From SZUA-36 sp963801195 (GTDB taxonomy: Bacteria > Pseudomonadota > Gammaproteobacteria > Xanthomonadales > SZUA-36): a stretch of DNA of 64,000 nt. The DNA is taken from contig CAWDDX010000003.1 of assembly GCA_963801195.1 (NCBI GenBank), positions 1,178,001-1,242,000 of the forward strand, read 5' to 3'. Made by a program: the position numbers and the translations under genes. Position 1 is the first letter of the stretch. The number at the start of each line of letters is the position of its first letter. Below the pieces are notes generated by a model. It was not told the DNA's origin. It did no database searches and saw only the letters and a list, made by a program, of their open reading frames with translations. Of this stretch, positions 44,378-53,597 are shown piece after piece.

Positions 44378-44738
44378 ATTAAAGTAATATCAAATGAGAT
44401 GCGATATTTCGTTTTGCAACAACGTTCGCGAACGCTCGGCCAGACCATAAGCAGATTCACCCTATGAGCGTGATACAAGCGGGTTTGGAAAATACAATTT
44501 CGGCTGTGGATGCGCCCGGGACCCTTATACCTGATAGCCTTGTGTTCCAATGACTTTAACAGTGTATAAAAGGAACGCGACAGGTCTTTGCTGTTCACTT
44601 TCCTGTGAGCCCTGTCTTTTTCCCCGAAGGTAACCGATATAGTGTAATAAATTTTTTTTATTTTTAATCTTGACATAAAGATAAAAAGATATTTTAATTC
44701 GAATTGAGGGCCATTTACCTCATATTGGAGAAGTAAAA
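44378..44738. other. Divergent intergenic region before the MarR and small acidic protein genes
   Basis: 361 bp without a gene. Near the MarR start lies the 12-bp palindrome CGTTCGCGAACG (44423-44434), a possible autoregulatory operator (weak). The right end carries the promoter listed below. Nothing else recognised. Confidence 0.4.
44670..44698 (+). promoter_or_regulatory. Strong sigma-70 promoter of the small acidic protein gene
   Basis: TTGACA (44670-44675), 17-bp AT-rich spacer, TTTAAT (44693-44698): a near-consensus promoter, with a GGAG ribosome binding site before the ATG at 44739. Confidence 0.75.
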
Positions 44739-45002
44739 ATGGGCACAAAGCACAAACCGAAGGACTCGGATTTTGATTCGGATGCCTTTGACGATTTTGA
44801 CGATTATGAAGATGAACTGGGCGACGACCTGGGCAACGTCAAGCACCTGTCAAAAGATTTCTACAGCACCGACTGGGAAGATCCAACCGAATCCAGCTAT
44901 CGCTTCAGCACCCGGCGTAAGATCGAGCGGAGAAGAGACCTGAAGAATCTGTATACCGAACTCGATGACGGTGATGAACTGGATTTTGGGAATGAGTGGT
45001 AG
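44739..45002 (+). CDS. Small acidic PA3496-like protein
   Basis: 87 aa. The first half is Asp-rich (DSDFDSDAFDDFDDYEDELG); the second carries the family motif RRKIERRRDLKNLYTELDD. It is similar to the small PA3496-type proteins annotated as putative envelope integrity factors; actual function unknown. The strong promoter and a bidirectional terminator suggest a well expressed monocistronic unit. Confidence 0.75.
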   Translation: MGTKHKPKDSDFDSDAFDDFDDYEDELGDDLGNVKHLSKDFYSTDWEDPTESSYRFSTRRKIERRRDLKNLYTELDDGDELDFGNEW

Positions 45003-45025
45003 GGTTCTTTTTTAGATTCAATTTT

Positions 45026-45065
45026 CTGAAGCTACCGGACGTGCAATGCGTTCCGGTAGCTTCAG
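45026..45065. terminator. Bidirectional terminator hairpin
   Basis: CTGAAGCTACCGG (45026-45038) pairs perfectly with CCGGTAGCTTCAG (45053-45065). T-rich tracts flank it on both sides (TTTCC on the plus strand, AAAATTG read outward on the other). It lies between the convergent small acidic gene and trkH. Confidence 0.8.
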
Positions 45066-45091
45066 TTTCCATCCAGGTTGAGAAAATCCAG

Positions 45092-46552
45092 TCAGTCGCG
45101 CCAGAATGCGGGTGAAAACAACACGAGAAGGGTGAAAATTTCCAGCCGCCCCATCAGCATCGCAAAACTCAGAATAATTTTGGCCGCAGGTCCAAGACTG
45201 GCATAGTTGGCGCTGACGTCCCCCAGTCCCGGACCAAGATTTGTGATACATGCCGCCGCTGCCGCATAAGCGGTCACCGGATCAACGCCTACGCCATTGA
45301 GGGCAATGGTTATCAGCACAAAACTGGAGACGTACAGAAAAAAGAAACCCCAGACTGCGTCCATCACGCTTGGTGAGGTCTTCCTGCCGCCAAATTTGAC
45401 AGGGATGACCGCATGCGGGTGAATGAGGCGGAGGATTTCGCGGCTGGCCTGCCGGTAAAGAAGCATTATCCGTATCACTTTCATGCCGCCACAGGTGCTG
45501 CCGGCACAACCGCCTATAAACGCAATACAGATCAGCATGATCGGTATAAAACCCGGCCACAGGGAGAAGTTGGCGGAATGAAAACCGGTCGTTGTCATCA
45601 CCGAGACCACCTGGAAGCTCGCATAACGGGCAGATTCTGCGAGGGATTCATAGGTGCCATTCAGGTAAAGGGCAATGGTCGTGAGGATCACGAATCCGCC
45701 GAGCAAACCCGCGTAGACCCTGAGTTCGGGATCATGAAAGTACGGCTGGGCACTGGCGCTCTTCCACGAGGTGAAATGGACCGCAAAATTGATACCGGCA
45801 ATCACCATGAAAAAAATCGCGATGAACTCGAGGGTTGGGCTTTCGAAGAAGCCGAATCCTGCATCATGGGTCGACATTCCGCCGATTGCAACCGTGCTGA
45901 AGGCATGGCCGACAGCGTCGAAAAGTGACATCCCGCCAAGCCAGTAAGCCATTGTGCACAACACGGTAATACCCAGGTAGATCAACCATAGCGCCTTGGC
46001 GGTTTCAGTGATGCGCGGTGTCAGCTTGCTGTCCTTGAGCGGTCCGGGTGTCTCGGCCCGGTAAAGTTGCATGCCACCAATACGCAGCATGGGCAGGATG
46101 GCGACCGCCAGGACTACGATGCCAAGACCGCCCAGCCATTGAAGTTGTTGACGGTAATATAAAATTCCACGTGGCAGCGAGTCGAGATTTGTCAGGGTCG
46201 TAGCGCCGGTTGTGGTCAACCCGGACATGGATTCAAACACGGCGTCCACGTAAGAGATTTCCGGGTGCATCGATAGCAGGAATGGCAGTGCCCCGGCCAA
46301 CACAAGCGTAATCCAGCAGGCCGCCACGACCAGGAACCCGTCACGCAGACGTAACTCTTCGCGGATATGGCGCACGGGTAGAAAAATTGCCAAACCGACG
46401 AAAAACAGGATAAGAGCGCTGACCATGAAGAGACTGGCTGTGCCGTCGTGGTACAACCAGGATACCAGCACCGGTGGCAGCATCATCAAGCTGGCGCCAG
46501 CGATCAGAAATCCGATGATTCGCTGAACGGTGGCCGTTCTCCTGTTCTTCAT
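45092..46552 (-). CDS. trkH: Trk potassium uptake channel subunit TrkH
   Basis: 486 aa inner membrane protein with repeated MPM units. The first selectivity-filter region is SGLTTTGATTLTNLD; later ones include TVAIGGMSTHDAGFGFF and VVSVMTTTGFHSANF, and the end of the fourth is ACITNLGPGLGDVSANYASL. It forms the K+ pore gated by TrkA. The start overlaps the trkA stop (ATGA). Confidence 0.96.
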   Translation of the reverse strand: MKNRRTATVQRIIGFLIAGASLMMLPPVLVSWLYHDGTASLFMVSALILFFVGLAIFLPVRHIREELRLRDGFLVVAACWITLVLAGALPFLLSMHPEISYVDAVFESMSGLTTTGATTLTNLDSLPRGILYYRQQLQWLGGLGIVVLAVAILPMLRIGGMQLYRAETPGPLKDSKLTPRITETAKALWLIYLGITVLCTMAYWLGGMSLFDAVGHAFSTVAIGGMSTHDAGFGFFESPTLEFIAIFFMVIAGINFAVHFTSWKSASAQPYFHDPELRVYAGLLGGFVILTTIALYLNGTYESLAESARYASFQVVSVMTTTGFHSANFSLWPGFIPIMLICIAFIGGCAGSTCGGMKVIRIMLLYRQASREILRLIHPHAVIPVKFGGRKTSPSVMDAVWGFFFLYVSSFVLITIALNGVGVDPVTAYAAAAACITNLGPGLGDVSANYASLGPAAKIILSFAMLMGRLEIFTLLVLFSPAFWRD

Positions 46553-47925
46553 ACAAAGGTGGCGCTTACCTGAAATAGCCTCTCCACAGCGTGTATTTGT
46601 CTCTTGTCAGGCACGAATAGCAGGACGTGGTCATGTTCCTCGATAACGGTATCATGGTGGGCAATGATGACGTCTTCACCCCTCACGATTCCAACGATGG
46701 TAGTGCCTTCCGGCAGACTGAGTTCTTCGAGGGCGCGACCGACGACCTTGGAGCTGCGACGGTCACCGAGTGCAATTGCTTCGATCGCCTCGGCGGCGCC
46801 GCCCCTGAGTGAATGCACGCGCACGATTCTGCCGCGGCGTATGTGGGCCAGCAGTGAGCCGATGGTAATTTGCTGCGGCGAGACGGTGATGTCGATCGTG
46901 CCGGATTCCATCAGGTCCACATAAGAAGGGCGGTTGATAATGGCGATGACTTTCTTCGCGCCCATGCGCTTGGCCTGTAACGCCGACAGGATATTGGCCT
47001 CGTCGTCATTGGTCAGCACGCAATAGACGTCGGTGCTCTCTACCGACTCTTCCCGCAACAGGCCGGCGTCGGTGCAGTCTCCCACAAGCACGATGGTCTT
47101 GGATAATTCTTCGGCGATCGCTTCGGCCCTGGCCGGGTCGCGCTCAATTATTTTTACGTGGTGGACGCGTTCCAGGTTCTGCGCCAGGTTTTTGCCGATA
47201 TTGCCACCACCCGCGAGGATGACGCGCCGCACGGGCCGGTCGATCGGCCTGAGCTCTTTCATCACCGTGGGGATGTCACGTGTTGCGGCAAGAAAGAAGA
47301 CGATATCGTTGTCCTCGATGACGGTGTTGCCCTCCGGAAGGATCAATTTTCCGCGGCGATAAATTGCCGCCAGGCGCGCTTCAGACCGGCCCTGCATGTG
47401 CTGTGCCAGCGTGTAAAGCTTCTGTCCGACCAGCAAACCGCCGGCTTCCGCCTGGGTGGCCACGAGTTGCGCCCGTCCGTCTGCGAAATCCATGACCTGC
47501 AGGGTCCCGGGATATTCGATCAGGCTCGAGATGTACTGTGTCAGCAATAATTCCGGGCTGATCAGTACATCGACGGGCGAATGTTCGCGATGAAACAGCT
47601 CGGCGCGATCGGTATAAGCTGCCGCACGCACACGCGCGATGCGGGTTGGCACGTTGTAGAGCGTGTAGGCAATTTGGCAGGCGACCATGTTGACTTCATC
47701 CGAACTGGTCAACGCGATCATCAGGTCAGCGTCCTCGATACCTGCCCGTTCCATCACCTTGGGATGGGAAGCATGCCCGAGCACACTGCGTATATCCAAT
47801 TGATCCTGGAGTTCTTTAAGCCGTCGCTCGTTGATGTCCACGATGGTGATGTCGTTGTCTTCATGCACCAGCGCACTTGCCACCGTGGAGCCAACTTGTC
47901 CGGCGCCGAGAATAACGATTTTCAT
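46549..47925 (-). CDS. trkA: Trk potassium uptake regulatory protein TrkA
   Basis: 458 aa cytoplasmic gating ring protein with two RCK halves. Each has a Rossmann nucleotide-binding motif (KIVILGAGQVGSTVASAL at 1-18 and RVILAGGGNIGKNLAQNL at about 233) and a TrkA-C domain. Its start overlaps the stop of the NtrX-like gene (ATGA), and its stop the trkH start, so the three are one coupled operon. Confidence 0.96.
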   Translation of the reverse strand: MKIVILGAGQVGSTVASALVHEDNDITIVDINERRLKELQDQLDIRSVLGHASHPKVMERAGIEDADLMIALTSSDEVNMVACQIAYTLYNVPTRIARVRAAAYTDRAELFHREHSPVDVLISPELLLTQYISSLIEYPGTLQVMDFADGRAQLVATQAEAGGLLVGQKLYTLAQHMQGRSEARLAAIYRRGKLILPEGNTVIEDNDIVFFLAATRDIPTVMKELRPIDRPVRRVILAGGGNIGKNLAQNLERVHHVKIIERDPARAEAIAEELSKTIVLVGDCTDAGLLREESVESTDVYCVLTNDDEANILSALQAKRMGAKKVIAIINRPSYVDLMESGTIDITVSPQQITIGSLLAHIRRGRIVRVHSLRGGAAEAIEAIALGDRRSSKVVGRALEELSLPEGTTIVGIVRGEDVIIAHHDTVIEEHDHVLLFVPDKRQIHAVERLFQVSATFV

Positions 47926-49307
47926 GAGTTGTTTACCAATTTCGGATCAATGCCGAGTGATCTGAGTTTGCGGTACAGATGGGTTCTTTCCATACCTACT
48001 GAGTCTGATAGTTTGCCGACGCTGCCGCCTGCCTTTTTTAACTGGTAGGTCAGGTAATCCCGTTCAAATTGCTCGCGTGCTTCACGTAAGGGCATGTCAA
48101 ACAGACCGTCGTCATACTGACCTTCAGGACCGCTGCTTTCGGTGTCCATGCTGGCCACGCTCTGGTTCAGTGCTTCATCCACCTCCTGCACCGAAACTTC
48201 GCCTTCCCTGCCAAGCACAAGCAACCGCTGAATCAGGTTACGCAGTTCGCGAACATTGCCTGGCCAGCTGTGGTTGCGCATGCGGTTCTGGATGGATACG
48301 GAAAATGAACGGTAAGGAAGGTTTTCGTGATTGGAAAACCAATCGGAAAAGTACCTGATGAGCTCCGGAATATCTTCGGGTCGCTCACGCAAGGCAGGCA
48401 CTTTCAACGGCAACACGTTGAGATGGAAATACAGCGGGCCGGGCAGGCGCTTTTCCTTGACCAGTTGTTCGAGGTTGTCGGAAGCGCTACAGATGATACG
48501 AAAACCCAACGGTCTAAGACCGGTACCACCCTCGGGTGTGAAGCCGTTCGATTCGATGATATTGTTGAGCAACTCGAGGGTATTCGCCGGCAGCCTCTGC
48601 AACTTTGGTATGAACAGTACACCACCGGCGGCCTTGTCCAGCAGACCCTCCATCGCCTGGCCGTTCGCCACGGAACCAAACAGGTAGCTGCAGGCGTTTT
48701 CACCACTTGCCTGGCTGTGGTCCAGCGTCACCATTTCGCCGCCAGAGGACGATAGGTGATGGATATACCGGGCCAGCGTTTCCCGGCCGCTACCGCTTTC
48801 TCCCGTGATCATCACGGGGGAGGCATTGTTTGCAGCCTGTTTTGCACTGTTACGCAACAATTGCATGACCGGGCTGTTGCCAAGCGGTTCCAGGGGCGTC
48901 CTTTGCTGTGCGGACAGCTCCGCGGCCCTTGCATGTGGTCTCGAATCGAGTGCTTTACGCACCGTCGCCAGCAGTTTGGCCAGCGATAACGGTTTCTGCA
49001 CAAAATCGAAGGCGCCCAGACGGGTGGCCTCCACAGCGGTTTCGAGGGTGCCGTGACCTGACATGATGACCACCTGCGATTCGAGGTTGCCGGCCGACGA
49101 CCACTCTTTAAGAAGTGAAATACCGTCAATATCCGGCATCCAGATATCCAGCAGAACGAGGTCCGGTTTCTGTCGTGCATAGATCAGGCGGGCGCTTTCA
49201 CCGTCTTTTGCAACCTGTACGGAATATCCCTCGTCTTCAAGGATCTCCTGTACAAGCTGGCGGATGTCAGGCTCGTCATCAACGACCAGAACTTGGGCAA
49301 GTGACAT
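47922..49307 (-). CDS. NtrX-like response regulator with degenerate AAA+ domain
   Basis: 461 aa. The receiver domain (1-120) is normal, with acceptor Asp in LVLLDIWMPDIDG. The AAA+ region is present but its motifs are damaged: Walker A reads GESGSGRE (Lys to Arg), the GAFTGA loop is missing (the segment between SYLFG and GGVLF is short), Walker B reads GGVLFIPKL in place of GGTLFLDEI, and the Arg of FREDLYYRLN is lost (LPGPLYFHLN). The C-terminal Fis-type HTH (GSVGKLSDSVGMERTHLYRKL) is intact. It probably binds DNA but cannot activate sigma-54 or hydrolyse ATP. The NtrY kinase gene that usually precedes it is absent. Confidence 0.85.
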   Translation of the reverse strand: MSLAQVLVVDDEPDIRQLVQEILEDEGYSVQVAKDGESARLIYARQKPDLVLLDIWMPDIDGISLLKEWSSAGNLESQVVIMSGHGTLETAVEATRLGAFDFVQKPLSLAKLLATVRKALDSRPHARAAELSAQQRTPLEPLGNSPVMQLLRNSAKQAANNASPVMITGESGSGRETLARYIHHLSSSGGEMVTLDHSQASGENACSYLFGSVANGQAMEGLLDKAAGGVLFIPKLQRLPANTLELLNNIIESNGFTPEGGTGLRPLGFRIICSASDNLEQLVKEKRLPGPLYFHLNVLPLKVPALRERPEDIPELIRYFSDWFSNHENLPYRSFSVSIQNRMRNHSWPGNVRELRNLIQRLLVLGREGEVSVQEVDEALNQSVASMDTESSGPEGQYDDGLFDMPLREAREQFERDYLTYQLKKAGGSVGKLSDSVGMERTHLYRKLRSLGIDPKLVNNS

Positions 49308-49449
49308 AGTTGTTCATATGATGTGGTAAGGAAACAACAGAATACCCTAAAGCGCGAACGAGTCAACAGCAAAGATGACCATTCGTCCGCGGTATTCTTT
49401 CCCGGATAATTCACCAGGGATCCGGAATTGCTTTGTCACTGGCAAGACG

Positions 49450-49507
49450 TTTGGCCGATCGCTCGAAAAACCATAGCCCCGCTATGGTTTGGGAAGGATC
49501 GGCCAAA
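49450..49507. other. 58-bp perfect-arm hairpin element
   Basis: Outer arms TTTGGCCGATC / GATCGGCCAAA and inner arms AAACCATAG / CTATGGTTT form a long stem in the 221-bp gap between dsbA and the NtrX-like gene. There is no T-run. It could be a transcription or processing boundary, or a small repeat. The CCATAGC...GCTATGG core recurs as CCATAGCTATGG at 59824. Confidence 0.55.
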
Positions 49508-49528
49508 GCCAATTACACTAGCAGTGGT

Positions 49529-50173
49529 TTATTGCGGTGCAGATTCCTTTTTAACGAGGTAGTCCACTACGTCCAGCATCGCATCGAAGTCCTTGACGTC
49601 CTTGTTGCCCGCGACCCTGTATTGACGGTCGACGACCAGGCTGGGGGTGCCGGCGATGCCAAAAAGTTGCACATCGTGTTGACTTTTACGCAGCTGACTA
49701 TCCGCGGCAAATGATTGGTAATTTGCCATGAACGCCGCTTTATCTACACCCAAACTTGCGTAGAAGTTCGCCAATTCATCAACGCTGCGGAATTGTTTGC
49801 CCTGTTTCCAGATGGCGTCCATCATGGCGACATGGGTCTTATCTGCGACACCCAGCATCTCGGCAGTGATATAGCCCCGCGCCAGCATTTCCCAAGCCTT
49901 GCGGCCAAAGGCAACAGCGATACGGTCAAAAACAACGTTGTCCGGTTGGTTCTGGCGCCAGCTTTCCACGTAGGGATCAAAGGTATTGCAATGGGAACAT
50001 GCATAACTGAAGAACTCGGTAACTTCGACCTTGTCGGAACTGGTCTCTGTCGGCGCCTGGTCGATTTTGAAGTAATGCACGCCTTCCTTGTAAGGCTCGT
50101 CTTGCGCCATGGCCAACTGGGTGCCAAGCAGCAAGCTCAACACAAGTATCATTTTTTGTATCATTGTTTGCAT
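49529..50173 (-). CDS. dsbA: Periplasmic thiol:disulfide oxidoreductase DsbA
   Basis: 214 aa with signal peptide (MILVLSLLLGTQLAMA). Thioredoxin fold with helical insert; active site FFSYACSHCNTFDP, that is CSHC instead of the common CPHC, and cis-Pro in GIAGTPSLVV. It introduces disulfides into exported proteins. A GGAGAGGAG sequence touches the first ATG, so the ATG three codons later (50164) has better spacing and may be the true start. It follows the cytochrome c4 gene on the same strand. Confidence 0.94.
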   Translation of the reverse strand: MQTMIQKMILVLSLLLGTQLAMAQDEPYKEGVHYFKIDQAPTETSSDKVEVTEFFSYACSHCNTFDPYVESWRQNQPDNVVFDRIAVAFGRKAWEMLARGYITAEMLGVADKTHVAMMDAIWKQGKQFRSVDELANFYASLGVDKAAFMANYQSFAADSQLRKSQHDVQLFGIAGTPSLVVDRQYRVAGNKDVKDFDAMLDVVDYLVKKESAPQ

Positions 50174-50246
50174 CTCCTCTCCACTAAATAAACTTGTGGT
50201 CTACAGACCCCGCAGGGCGTGCATTGTTCCGCCTGTGCTGCCGGAA

Positions 50247-50873
50247 TTATTTTTCTGCACGGTGCAGACCCTGGATATAACTGGCCACGGCCTTGATTTC
50301 CGCATCGGTTAGCCGCTTGGCCACATCGGCCATGATCTTGCTGTTGGCGTCGTCGGCGCCCCAGGTCGTACCTGCACGGAAGCCGGTGAGCATTTTCTCC
50401 GTATACACGGATTGCTGTCCGGCAAGGTGAGGATAACCGGAAAGTGGATTGCCCTCACCTGCGGGACCATGACAGGACATGCAGGCGGGTACGTCGGTTT
50501 CGAAATTGCCACTCATATATAACAGTTCGCCGTTGGCACGCAATGCTTCATCCGTCAGCCCCGGGCTGGTGGTCTGCATGGAAAAATAGGCCGCCAGGTC
50601 AGCCATGTCCTGATCGGAAAGGTTGACCACGATTGGGGCCATTTCCACGACTGTCCGCTCCCCGCCCTTGATCAGGCCAAGCTGGCGCTGCAGATAGGCG
50701 GCGTGCTGACCAGCGATTTTTGGCCAGTTTGGAACAACGCTGTTTCCGTCTGCGCCGTGGCATGCAGCACATACCGCCGCCTTGGTCTGGCCGGCATCCG
50801 CGTCACCGATCGCCAAGGCCGGCAAAGAAACCAGCAGCGACAGGCCAATAGCGAATTGCAATAATTGCTTCAT
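50247..50873 (-). CDS. Di-heme cytochrome c4
   Basis: 208 aa from MKQLLQFAIG with a signal peptide ending near LPALA. Two class I cytochrome c domains with CAACH (first heme) and CMSCH (second heme); likely Met ligands are in VEMAPIVVNLSD and in the second domain (SKIMADVAKRL). It is a periplasmic electron carrier towards terminal oxidases. Pairing with dsbA and engB is typical of gammaproteobacteria. The upstream in-frame start (50903) would spoil the signal peptide. Confidence 0.93.
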   Translation of the reverse strand: MKQLLQFAIGLSLLVSLPALAIGDADAGQTKAAVCAACHGADGNSVVPNWPKIAGQHAAYLQRQLGLIKGGERTVVEMAPIVVNLSDQDMADLAAYFSMQTTSPGLTDEALRANGELLYMSGNFETDVPACMSCHGPAGEGNPLSGYPHLAGQQSVYTEKMLTGFRAGTTWGADDANSKIMADVAKRLTDAEIKAVASYIQGLHRAEK

Positions 50874-50960
50874 TTCGTACTCTCCAGGAATGTTTGCGTA
50901 CAATGATCGAAATGGGCGCTTATTATCCTGTTTTAGTCCCGATCGTTCCAGCGGTAAGAT

Positions 50961-51105
50961 TTAAGGAGCCTCTGATTTCTTCATGAACGCGTATCTTGTG
51001 TCCAAAATACCCAGCTTCTGCGTCGCCTCGAGCGCCTACTCTTGGTGAATCCGGACACATTGAATCACAATCTACTTCGCTCAGTATAAATCAATGGTTC
51101 CTTAA
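50961..51105. repeat. Palindromic element, family 2, 145-bp variant
   Basis: Ends TTAAGGAGCCTCTGAT and ATCAATGGTTCCTTAA. The interior is longer than in the 75-bp copy at 40782. It lies between the divergent cytochrome c4 and engB genes, 19 bp before the engB ATG. Confidence 0.7.
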
Positions 51106-51123
51106 AAAAATGAGAAACAAACC

Positions 51124-51732
51124 ATGAAAAAAGTGAACCCTTTTCGAGCCGCCACCTACGTGCTCAACGCCCATGAACTGAAGCAGTTGCCAAAGGATGA
51201 AGGTATCGAGGTTGCAATTGCAGGCCGCTCGAATGCGGGCAAGTCGAGTGCCATCAACGCCTTGACGGATCAGAAATCGCTGGCGCGTACGAGTAAAACA
51301 CCGGGCCGGACACAGCAGATCGTCATCTTCGATTTGGATGAGAACCGGCGCATCGCCGATTTGCCGGGTTATGGGTTCGCCAAGGTGCCATTGAAGCTCA
51401 AAGCGCACTGGCGCAGTGTCATGGCGCGCTATTTTCAGACACGCACGTGTTTGCGCGGTGTCGTGCTGGTCATGGATATCCGTCATCCAATGAAGGAGTT
51501 TGACCAGCAGATGATCAACTGGTGCGAAGCGGCGGGCACCCCCTGCCACATCCTCTTGACGAAGGCGGACAAGCTCAAGCGCGGACCGGCGCAGTCCGCA
51601 TTGCTGATGGTGCGGCGCAGTCTGCCGGCAATTGCCAGCGCACAGGTTTTCTCTTCAACCAAAAAAACCGGTCTCGATGAACTGGTAGATAAACTCAGCG
51701 ACTGGTATGAGTATGGTGACAAAGAGAGTTAA
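51124..51732 (+). CDS. engB: Ribosome biogenesis GTPase EngB (YihA/YsxC)
   Basis: 202 aa GTPase of the TrmE-Era-EngA-EngB group, needed for 50S assembly. G1 AGRSNAGKSSAINAL, G2 Thr in KTPGRTQ, G3 DLPGYGFA, G4 TKADKL and G5 SSTKKTG are all present. Normal length. Confidence 0.97.
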   Translation: MKKVNPFRAATYVLNAHELKQLPKDEGIEVAIAGRSNAGKSSAINALTDQKSLARTSKTPGRTQQIVIFDLDENRRIADLPGYGFAKVPLKLKAHWRSVMARYFQTRTCLRGVVLVMDIRHPMKEFDQQMINWCEAAGTPCHILLTKADKLKRGPAQSALLMVRRSLPAIASAQVFSSTKKTGLDELVDKLSDWYEYGDKES

Positions 51733-51776
51733 AATTGCCCGGATGACTTCTTGGTAATTACACAGGATGAAATAGC

Positions 51777-52772
51777 ATGAGTTTTCCTTTTACCCGTATG
51801 CGCCGTATGCGCGCAGATGACTTTTCCCGCCGCTTGATGCGTGAAACCGTTTTAACGCCCGATGACTTCATCTGGCCCGTGTTCGTTATTGAAGGCGAGG
51901 ACCGTACCGAAGCGGTTGCTTCCATGCCGGGGGTCGAGCGCATGAGCATCGACCGCCTGGTTTTGGCAGCCGGGGAATGCGAGCGGCTTGGCGTCCCCGC
52001 CATCGCACTGTTCCCCGTGACGGCCCCGGAAGCAAAAACCGATGATGCCTGCGAGGCCTGGAATCCCGAAGGCCTGGCGCAACGCGCGGTGCGTGCGCTG
52101 AAAAAAGCCTACCCCCAGCTCGGCGTGATGACGGATGTGGCGCTTGATCCGTTTACCAGTCACGGCCAGGACGGCCTGATGAATGAGCATGGCTATATCG
52201 TCAATGACGAAACCGTGGAGGCCCTGGTGAAGCAGGCCCTTTCACACGCCGAAGCCGGGGCGGACATCGTCGCGCCGTCCGACATGATGGACGGACGTAT
52301 CGGTGAAATACGCGCAGCACTGGAGGACGCGGGTTACATCAATACCCGTATCCTGGCCTATTCCGCCAAGTATGCCTCTGCCTTTTATGGTCCTTTCAGG
52401 GACGCAGTCGGGTCGGCCGGCGCACTTGGCGGTGGCAACAAGTACACCTACCAGATGGACCCGGCCAACACCAACGAGGCGATTTCGGAAGTGGCGCTGG
52501 ACCTGGAAGAAGGCGCGGACATGGTCATGGTAAAACCGGGCATGCCCTACCTCGACATCGTGCGGCGGGTAAAGGAGACATTCGGTGTTCCGACCTATGT
52601 CTACCAGGTATCAGGCGAGTACGCGATGCTGAAAGCCGCATCCATCAACGGCTGGCTGGATGAAAAGGCCGTCGTGCTGGAGGCCCTGACCGGTATCAAG
52701 CGGGCCGGTGCGGATGGCATACTGACGTATTACGCGTTACAGGCGGCAGCGTGGTTGCGGCAAAAGCGCTGA
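51777..52772 (+). CDS. hemB: Delta-aminolevulinic acid dehydratase (metal site of the Mg type)
   Basis: 331 aa. It condenses two 5-aminolevulinates to porphobilinogen. The metal-site segment reads VALDPFTSHGQDG, with Asp and Ala in place of the Cys cluster of zinc enzymes, so it should be the Mg-dependent type known from Pseudomonas. The Schiff-base Lys is in MVMVKPGMPYLD and a second active-site Lys in LAYSAKYASAFYGPFRDA. The 3' end overlaps aroE by 22 nt. Confidence 0.97.
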   Translation: MSFPFTRMRRMRADDFSRRLMRETVLTPDDFIWPVFVIEGEDRTEAVASMPGVERMSIDRLVLAAGECERLGVPAIALFPVTAPEAKTDDACEAWNPEGLAQRAVRALKKAYPQLGVMTDVALDPFTSHGQDGLMNEHGYIVNDETVEALVKQALSHAEAGADIVAPSDMMDGRIGEIRAALEDAGYINTRILAYSAKYASAFYGPFRDAVGSAGALGGGNKYTYQMDPANTNEAISEVALDLEEGADMVMVKPGMPYLDIVRRVKETFGVPTYVYQVSGEYAMLKAASINGWLDEKAVVLEALTGIKRAGADGILTYYALQAAAWLRQKR

Positions 52773-53596
52773 TCAGGCTGGCGTTATTCGGGCGGCCCGT
52801 CGAGCATTCGCTTTCGCCAGTCATTCACAAAGGGTTTGCAGAACAGTTTGACCTGGGTATCGAATATCAACGGATCGATACAGGGTCCGGCGGCTTCCCC
52901 GGGGCGCTGGAGAAATTCCGCCTGGCAGGCGGCAGCGGCTGCAATATCACCTTGCCGCTGAAACAGGATGCGTGGAGATTGGCTGCGCAGGCATCAGAAG
53001 AAGTCAGCCTGGCGCAAGCGGCCAATACGCTCGTTTACCAGCCGGCATCCGGCTGGTTCGCCCACAACACAGACGGGGCGGGACTGATCGCAGACCTGGT
53101 TGACGACCATGGCATCGAACTGCATGACCGGCGGATACTGATCCTCGGTGCAGGCGGTGCAACGGCCGGTATTTTGGGCCCCCTGCTGAGAAACAAACCG
53201 CGGGAAATATTGCTGGTTAACCGCAGCGTGGAACGCGCCCGAAACCTGTCCGAAAGATTCGGCGCCGCCGGCAATGTTTCCGTTTCGAGTTGGGGGGATC
53301 TATCCCGGCAGGGCGTGTTCGACCTTGTGATCAATGCCACCTCGCTGGGCCACAGCGGAGAGGTGCCGCCGCTGAAGGCATCGAGCTTCTCTGCGGGCGG
53401 GCTGTGTTATGACCTGAACTACTTCAAGGCCAGCCTGCCGCTGAAAAAACACTGTCAGGAAATGGGTCAGCGCTATATCGATGGCCTGGGCATGCTGGTG
53501 GGCCAGGCGGCAAAAAGTTTCACGATCTGGACGGGTAAACAACCCGAAACCGGCGCCGTCATCGAAGCTCTCAGACGGGATACCGGCAGACCCTGA
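52751..53596 (+). CDS. aroE: Shikimate dehydrogenase
   Basis: 281 aa from GTG 52751 inside the hemB 3' end; the next homologous block starts only 12 residues later (LFGRPVEHSLSPVIHKGF), so this start or one very near is needed. NITLPLKQDAW contains the catalytic Lys, NTDGAGLIADL the substrate-binding Asp, GAGGATAGI the NADP-binding loop, and NATSLGHSG is conserved. It reduces 3-dehydroshikimate to shikimate. Confidence 0.95.
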   Translation: MVAAKALIRLALFGRPVEHSLSPVIHKGFAEQFDLGIEYQRIDTGSGGFPGALEKFRLAGGSGCNITLPLKQDAWRLAAQASEEVSLAQAANTLVYQPASGWFAHNTDGAGLIADLVDDHGIELHDRRILILGAGGATAGILGPLLRNKPREILLVNRSVERARNLSERFGAAGNVSVSSWGDLSRQGVFDLVINATSLGHSGEVPPLKASSFSAGGLCYDLNYFKASLPLKKHCQEMGQRYIDGLGMLVGQAAKSFTIWTGKQPETGAVIEALRRDTGRP

Positions 53597-53597
53597 C

